Source of the DNA: Bdellovibrionales bacterium
Lineage (GTDB): Bacteria; Bdellovibrionota; Bacteriovoracia; Bacteriovoracales; Bacteriovoracaceae
Assembly (NCBI GenBank): GCA_005791855.1
Contig: SXUH01000119.1
Coordinates: 1 to 9,466 of the forward strand
DNA length: 9,466 bases
Direction: 5' to 3'
This document shows positions 7,034-9,466 of the stretch, in pieces. A program made the position numbers and the translations under genes. The notes below the pieces were generated by a model. The model did not search any database. It was not told where the DNA came from and was given only the letters and a program-made list of their open reading frames with translations. Position 1 is the stretch's first letter; every line of letters begins with the position of its first letter.

Positions 7034-7516
7034 ATGATCTTCGCCTTTCTCTTTCTCCCCTTCCTCTCCTTCGCCCACGTCGTCAGCGACGACGTCAACG
7101 TCACGGAGAAGAGCCCCTTTAGCTTCAAGACCGTCTGCCGGAAGATGGTGAGCCACGAGGCTCCGCTGGTGGACTACGTCTCCGGAACGGAGATCGACTG
7201 CATGGGGAAGAAGGTGAAGGCCGCGGACTTCTGCGAGAAGGAGCTGGCTTCCGACCCGTACTATCTCCGGGCCTACGTGGACCCGAAGGAGAGCCAGGTG
7301 GTGTGCGTCTCCGGGAAGAAGGTCGTCTTCAAGTACCTCTGCGTGAAGTTCGCGGACAAGGAGCTCTGCACGCCGGAGGCGAAGGGCAGCTGCAAGGTCA
7401 TCCAGGAGAAGCTCGCCCGGCGCCTGGACCTGGTCCACTCCTCCTACACCAGAAACGAGAAGGGGATCAGGCAGCTCAACTGCTACTTCGAATCCCTTCC
7501 GCTGAAGAAGAGATGA
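7034..7516 (+). CDS. Exported eight-cysteine protein with an internal repeat, unknown function
   Basis: The 160-residue product starts with MIFAFLFLPFLSFA, a very hydrophobic leader without the usual lysine or arginine, with likely cleavage after SFA. The mature part holds eight cysteines (35, 56, 67, 91, 103, 112, 120, 150), an even number that suggests disulfides in the periplasm. Two stretches look like copies of one unit: C56-MGKKVKAADF-C67-EKEL and C91-VSGKKVVFKYL-C103-VKFADKEL, about 35 residues apart. The ribosome site is poor: GAGG directly touches the ATG and GGGGG lies about 12 nt upstream, so translation may be weak or coupled to the gene before it. The stop overlaps the start of the DNA glycosylase gene (ATGA). 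I recognise no family. The signal peptide and cysteine pattern support the frame over the overlapping one. Confidence 0.72.
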   Translation: MIFAFLFLPFLSFAHVVSDDVNVTEKSPFSFKTVCRKMVSHEAPLVDYVSGTEIDCMGKKVKAADFCEKELASDPYYLRAYVDPKESQVVCVSGKKVVFKYLCVKFADKELCTPEAKGSCKVIQEKLARRLDLVHSSYTRNEKGIRQLNCYFESLPLKKR

Positions 7517-8115
7517 GCATGGAATACCTCAAGGCCCTCTCGAAGGACCGGAAGCTCCGGTCTGTTCTGAAGAACGAGATCGTCATCCCGAAGAAGTCCC
7601 GGAACATCACCATGAGCCTCGTGACCTCGATCCTCTCCCAGCAGCTCTCCATCAAGGTGGCGAAGGTGATGAACAAGCGGTTCCTGGACCTCTTCGGTGG
7701 GAAGGCCCCGTCGGCCGAGCAGATCCTGAGAGTTCCCGTGGCGACCATCAAGGCGATCGGCGTCTCCCAGTCCAAGGCGACCTACATCCACAACGTCGCG
7801 CGGTTCATGAGCGAGCACAAGCTCACCACCGCCAAGCTGTCGAAGATGACCGACGAGGAGATCATCGAAACCCTGAGCCAGATCAAGGGCGTGGGCCGCT
7901 GGACGGTGGAGATGATCCTCATCTTCGCCCTCGGCCGGGAGGACGTCTTCGCCGTGGACGACCTCGGCGTACAGAAGGGGATGATCGACCTCTTCAAGCT
8001 CGAGGATCTAAAGAAGAAGGACCTGAAGCTCAAGATGCTCGAGCTCTCCAAGCGGTGGTCTCCGTACCGGAGCTACGTCTGTCTCCACCTCTGGAAATTC
8101 TCCGGCTTCGAGTAG
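7513..8115 (+). CDS. DNA-3-methyladenine glycosylase (AlkA/MAG-type, HhH-GPD family)
   Basis: This enzyme would excise alkylated bases such as 3-methyladenine as the first step of base excision repair. The frame is open further upstream, but the ATG at 7513 is chosen: it overlaps the stop of the previous gene as ATGA, and homology begins here; an ATG at 7519 is a close alternative. The 200-residue protein has the family-typical SLVTSILSQQLSIKVA (35-50), the helix-hairpin-helix IKGVGRWTVEMI (124-135) and FAVDDLGVQKG (146-156). By alignment with AlkA the catalytic aspartate is D150, the second Asp of VDD. The length matches the short Mag1/AlkA catalytic core without the N-terminal AlkA domain. 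There is no strong separate ribosome site, only a GAAGAAGAG purine run, consistent with translational coupling. Neighbours give no sign of an Ada regulon. Confidence 0.9.
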   Translation: MSMEYLKALSKDRKLRSVLKNEIVIPKKSRNITMSLVTSILSQQLSIKVAKVMNKRFLDLFGGKAPSAEQILRVPVATIKAIGVSQSKATYIHNVARFMSEHKLTTAKLSKMTDEEIIETLSQIKGVGRWTVEMILIFALGREDVFAVDDLGVQKGMIDLFKLEDLKKKDLKLKMLELSKRWSPYRSYVCLHLWKFSGFE

Positions 8116-8152
8116 AAGTCATTTCAGAAACGTCATATTCTGCGTTGTCCGC

Positions 8153-8166
8153 ACCGGCGGCCCGGT
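8153..8166. terminator. Weak hairpin between convergent genes
   Basis: ACCGG (8153-8157) and CCGGT (8162-8166) pair across a 4-nt loop, followed on the plus strand by a pyrimidine-rich stretch (CCTCCCTCTCTCC). It lies between the convergent glycosylase and small exported protein genes. An imperfect palindrome (GCCGCCAC/GTGGTGGC, 8182-8197) lies just beyond. Neither has a T run, so termination is only a guess. Confidence 0.25.
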
Positions 8167-8231
8167 CCTCCCTCTCTCCTAGCCGCCACGTGGTGGCCAC
8201 CTTGCATCTTACGCTTCTGAAGCAACTTCTG

Positions 8232-8567
8232 TCACTCGAGCTGGCACTTGCCTTTCTTCGTTTCCTGTTCCGAAGAGAGGATGGCCTTCACCCGGTGATC
8301 CGTGTCGATCTCCACCACGAGTCTGAAGCTTTCGGTGTCGAAGACCAGAGGGACCGGGCCCTCCTCGACGTCGAAGTGGAACGCAGCCTTCACCGGGAAC
8401 TCGTTGATGAAGTACTTTCCGCCGTCGCACCGGAGCTCGATGGAGGTTTCCTTGAACCGGCAGGAGATGGCCTGGGGGCTGTCACTGATGCCGCTGACCC
8501 GGCAGACGCCTGCGGCTGCAGCCGTCGTCACGAGGAGAGCGATGAAGGGGAGAGTGATCTTAAACAT
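8232..8567 (-). CDS. Small exported four-cysteine protein, unknown function
   Basis: The minus-strand frame from the ATG at 8567 encodes 111 residues. This start is preferred over one 42 nt further upstream because GAGGAG lies 6 nt before it and the protein then begins with a proper signal peptide: MFKI, a hydrophobic TLPFIALLVTTA core and AAAA just before residue 20. The mature chain has four cysteines (22, 36, 47, 108), compatible with two disulfides, and alternating hydrophobic strands (FRLVVEIDTDHRVKAIL). It has no lipobox: the first cysteine is two residues beyond a small-residue run, not in LAGC form. No family is recognised. A promoter at 8649-8677 and a 32-bp inverted repeat in the leader suggest its own control. 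It is convergent with the DNA glycosylase gene. Confidence 0.75.
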   Translation of the reverse strand: MFKITLPFIALLVTTAAAAGVCRVSGISDSPQAISCRFKETSIELRCDGGKYFINEFPVKAAFHFDVEEGPVPLVFDTESFRLVVEIDTDHRVKAILSSEQETKKGKCQLE

Positions 8568-8592
8568 GAGATGCTCCTCGAAGGGCTGCGGT

Positions 8593-8624
8593 CGTATCCG
8601 AATTATCAATCGAATCCGGATACG
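8593..8624 (-). repeat. 32-bp inverted repeat in the leader of the four-cysteine protein gene
   Basis: CGTATCCGAATT (8593-8604), an 8-nt centre, and AATCCGGATACG (8613-8624) are 12-bp arms with one mismatch. On the minus-strand transcript the mismatch becomes a G-U pair, so a 12-bp RNA stem can form. It lies 13 nt before the GAGGAG ribosome site and downstream of the proposed promoter. It could be an RNA control element or a repressor operator. Confidence 0.6.
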
Positions 8625-8648
8625 CGAGTAGTGGTTTTGAACATCTTA

Positions 8649-8677
8649 CATATAGATGGGAATTCGAACTTAATCAA
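8649..8677 (-). promoter_or_regulatory. Candidate promoter for the four-cysteine protein gene
   Basis: On the minus strand TTGATT (8677-8672) and TATATG (8654-8649) are exactly 17 bp apart, within an AT-rich patch. Transcription would start near 8642, giving a leader of about 75 nt that contains the inverted repeat 8593-8624. Confidence 0.5.
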
Positions 8678-8707
8678 ATACATTTAATAACTTAGCCGCG
8701 TTAGAAG

Positions 8708-8757
8708 CCTTGAATACTGCGCACTTGTTCAAGGGATCTGCGGCACGGTTCCCGCAG
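8708..8757 (+). promoter_or_regulatory. Two tandem hairpins in the leader of the ComM-N-like gene
   Basis: Hairpin 1 is CCTTGAA (8708-8714), a 13-nt loop and TTCAAGG (8728-8734). Hairpin 2 is CTGCGG (8738-8743), an 8-nt loop and CCGCAG (8752-8757). Both stems are perfect and only 3 nt apart. They are followed at once by a purine-rich stretch with three possible ribosome sites (AGGAG, AGGGAG, GGAGG) before the ATG at 8777. The last base pairs of hairpin 2 overlap the first of these. No known riboswitch class was recognised. Confidence 0.45.
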
Positions 8758-8776
8758 GAGAGGGAGCGGAGGTACG

Positions 8777-9280
8777 ATGGAAACGCAGTTGCAGTCGTGT
8801 TATTTCACAAAAAAAGGTCCCGCCCTCATCACTCTCTTTGGCTATTCCACTAGAAGCGTGCCGGGGCTCGAGATCAACGGGCTCGGGAAGTACGGGAGGG
8901 CCATCAAGGAGAAGATCGTCTTCGTGACTCGGACGCGGGGCCTGCAGGTGCCCATCAAGCGCTTCGTGCTGAACGTGGAGATCACCGACGAGGTCGGGGA
9001 CCTGGAGAGCTCCTCAGTAAAGTGGCTCGAGTACCCTCTGCTGCTCCACTACTGGTTCCTCGCGGGGCTCCTGCCGATCTCGAAGCTCGATAACTGTCTG
9101 GCCGTGGGATCCCTCACCCCGAGCGGCGTGGTGGAGGAGCCGCTCACGGACTCGATCATCGACCTCTGCGAAACCTATGACCTACACCTGATCTCCTCCT
9201 CCCGGGACGTCGAAAGCCCACAGGGAGTGATCGACGGAAAGGAGCTCTTCGGCGCCGTAGCTGATCTTTCTTTTAAGTGA
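8777..9280 (+). CDS. Stand-alone protein resembling the N-terminal (ChlI/Lon-like) domain of ComM
   Basis: The 167-residue protein follows the pattern of the N-terminal domain of ComM/YifB Mg-chelatase-like proteins. It has VPGLEINGLGKYGRAIKEKI (28-47, compare GLPGFxIVGLPDxAVKESRERV), TRGLQVPIKRFVLNVEI (53-69, compare SGFxFPxxRITVNLAPAD), LEYPLLLHYWFLAGLLPI (84-101, compare FDLPIALGILAA) and CLAVGSLTPSGVVEEP (107-122, compare xLGELSLDGxLRPV). The AAA ATPase core and C-terminal part of ComM, a helicase needed for natural transformation, are absent. There is a proper stop at 9280, and no continuation follows in the next 100 bp. It therefore looks like a self-standing domain, not a frameshifted ComM. 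There is no signal peptide, so it is probably cytoplasmic. The assignment rests on pattern reading only. Confidence 0.55.
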   Translation: METQLQSCYFTKKGPALITLFGYSTRSVPGLEINGLGKYGRAIKEKIVFVTRTRGLQVPIKRFVLNVEITDEVGDLESSSVKWLEYPLLLHYWFLAGLLPISKLDNCLAVGSLTPSGVVEEPLTDSIIDLCETYDLHLISSSRDVESPQGVIDGKELFGAVADLSFK

Positions 9281-9317
9281 GGTTTCAAAGTGTTAGGAGG
9301 GATAGTTTAAACTTCTG

Positions 9318-9347
9318 AGAATACCTGACAAAATCCTTCAGTATTCT
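9318..9347. repeat. Inverted repeat upstream of the lipoprotein gene
   Basis: AGAATAC (9318-9324) and GTATTCT (9341-9347) are perfect 7-bp arms around a 16-nt centre, in which TGA and TCA can extend the stem past a one-base bulge. A competing hairpin, TTCAG-TATT-CTGAA (9337-9350), uses the same bases. It lies 38 bp after the preceding stop and 43 bp before the lipoprotein ATG. It could be a terminator without a T run or an operator. Confidence 0.35.
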
Positions 9348-9390
9348 GAACCCGGCTCCGATAGGGTCTTGAATCCTAGGAGAAATTCTT

Positions 9391-9466
9391 ATGAAAAAAA
9401 CATCCATCATTCCGATAGCGCTCCTCACGCTCCTTGCCGGTTGTTCGTCGATGTCGAACCAGAGGA
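9391..9466 (+). CDS. Lipoprotein, 5' end only
   Basis: The frame starts at ATG 9391 with AGGAG (9378-9382) 8 nt upstream and runs off the window after 25 codons. The visible residues form a lipoprotein signal peptide: MKKTSIIPIALLTLLAGC, a lipobox LAGC with the lipidated cysteine at 18, then SSMSNQR. Serine after the cysteine argues against inner-membrane retention, so an outer-membrane lipoprotein is likely if the cell is Gram-negative. Nothing can be said about function. Confidence 0.8.
   Translation, partial: MKKTSIIPIALLTLLAGCSSMSNQR

Noticed and set aside
7303..7512. N-terminal extension of the DNA glycosylase frame
   Set aside because: The extension overlaps the eight-cysteine protein gene, is low-complexity and unlike the family; the ATGA overlap gives a better start at 7513.
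8182..8197. CACGTG-centred palindrome as a parS site
   Set aside because: It shares only the central CACGTG; the flanks do not match the TGTTTC/GAAACA arms, and it lies far from parAB between convergent genes.
8708..8757. Guanidine-II (mini-ykkC) riboswitch
   Set aside because: Two tandem hairpins before a ribosome site recall that class, but only the second loop contains ACGG and it is not a tetraloop; the first loop lacks the motif.

Overview
The window reads as an ordinary bacterial chromosomal segment with about ten genes, most with clear Shine-Dalgarno sites and ATG starts. Sec-type signal peptides on four small or mid-sized proteins and a lipobox protein at the right edge suggest a Gram-negative cell envelope. 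Coding cores are GC-rich, with heavy use of CTC, ATC, AAG and GAG codons, while gene edges and intergenic gaps are AT-rich. A predatory or related Bdellovibrionota-type lineage would fit the mix of genes, but this is an impression and cannot be proved from the window.

Left part (1-2425), minus strand: nadA (quinolinate synthase, a 4Fe-4S enzyme of de novo NAD synthesis), followed after 9 nt by a NifS/IscS-type cysteine desulfurase that runs off the left edge. The pair makes sense because the desulfurase can supply sulfur for the NadA cluster. A 231-bp AT-rich gap holds divergent promoters for nadA and for the plus-strand genes.

Centre left (2426-5092), plus strand: a ParA-type deviant Walker ATPase and a ParB/Spo0J-type DNA-binding protein. 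A 9-bp-stem hairpin follows, then a gene for an exported protein of unknown function ending in phenylalanine. No canonical parS site was found.

Centre (5168-6471): a complete NAD(P)-type glutamate dehydrogenase of the Glu/Leu/Phe/Val family, ending in a GC-rich hairpin terminator.

Right part (6593-8567): two small exported cysteine-containing proteins, the second with eight cysteines and an internal repeat. The second overlaps by 4 nt (ATGA) an AlkA/MAG-type DNA-3-methyladenine glycosylase. A third small exported cysteine protein lies convergently on the minus strand.

Right edge (8568-9466): a 209-bp divergent region with a good minus-strand promoter, a 32-bp inverted repeat and two tandem hairpins. 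Then comes a 167-aa protein resembling only the N-terminal (ChlI/Lon-like) domain of ComM, and the 5' end of a lipoprotein gene. The stand-alone ComM-N-like protein with its structured leader and the eight-cysteine exported protein coupled to the glycosylase are the least ordinary parts. No rRNA, tRNA, CRISPR array, insertion sequence or integrase was seen.
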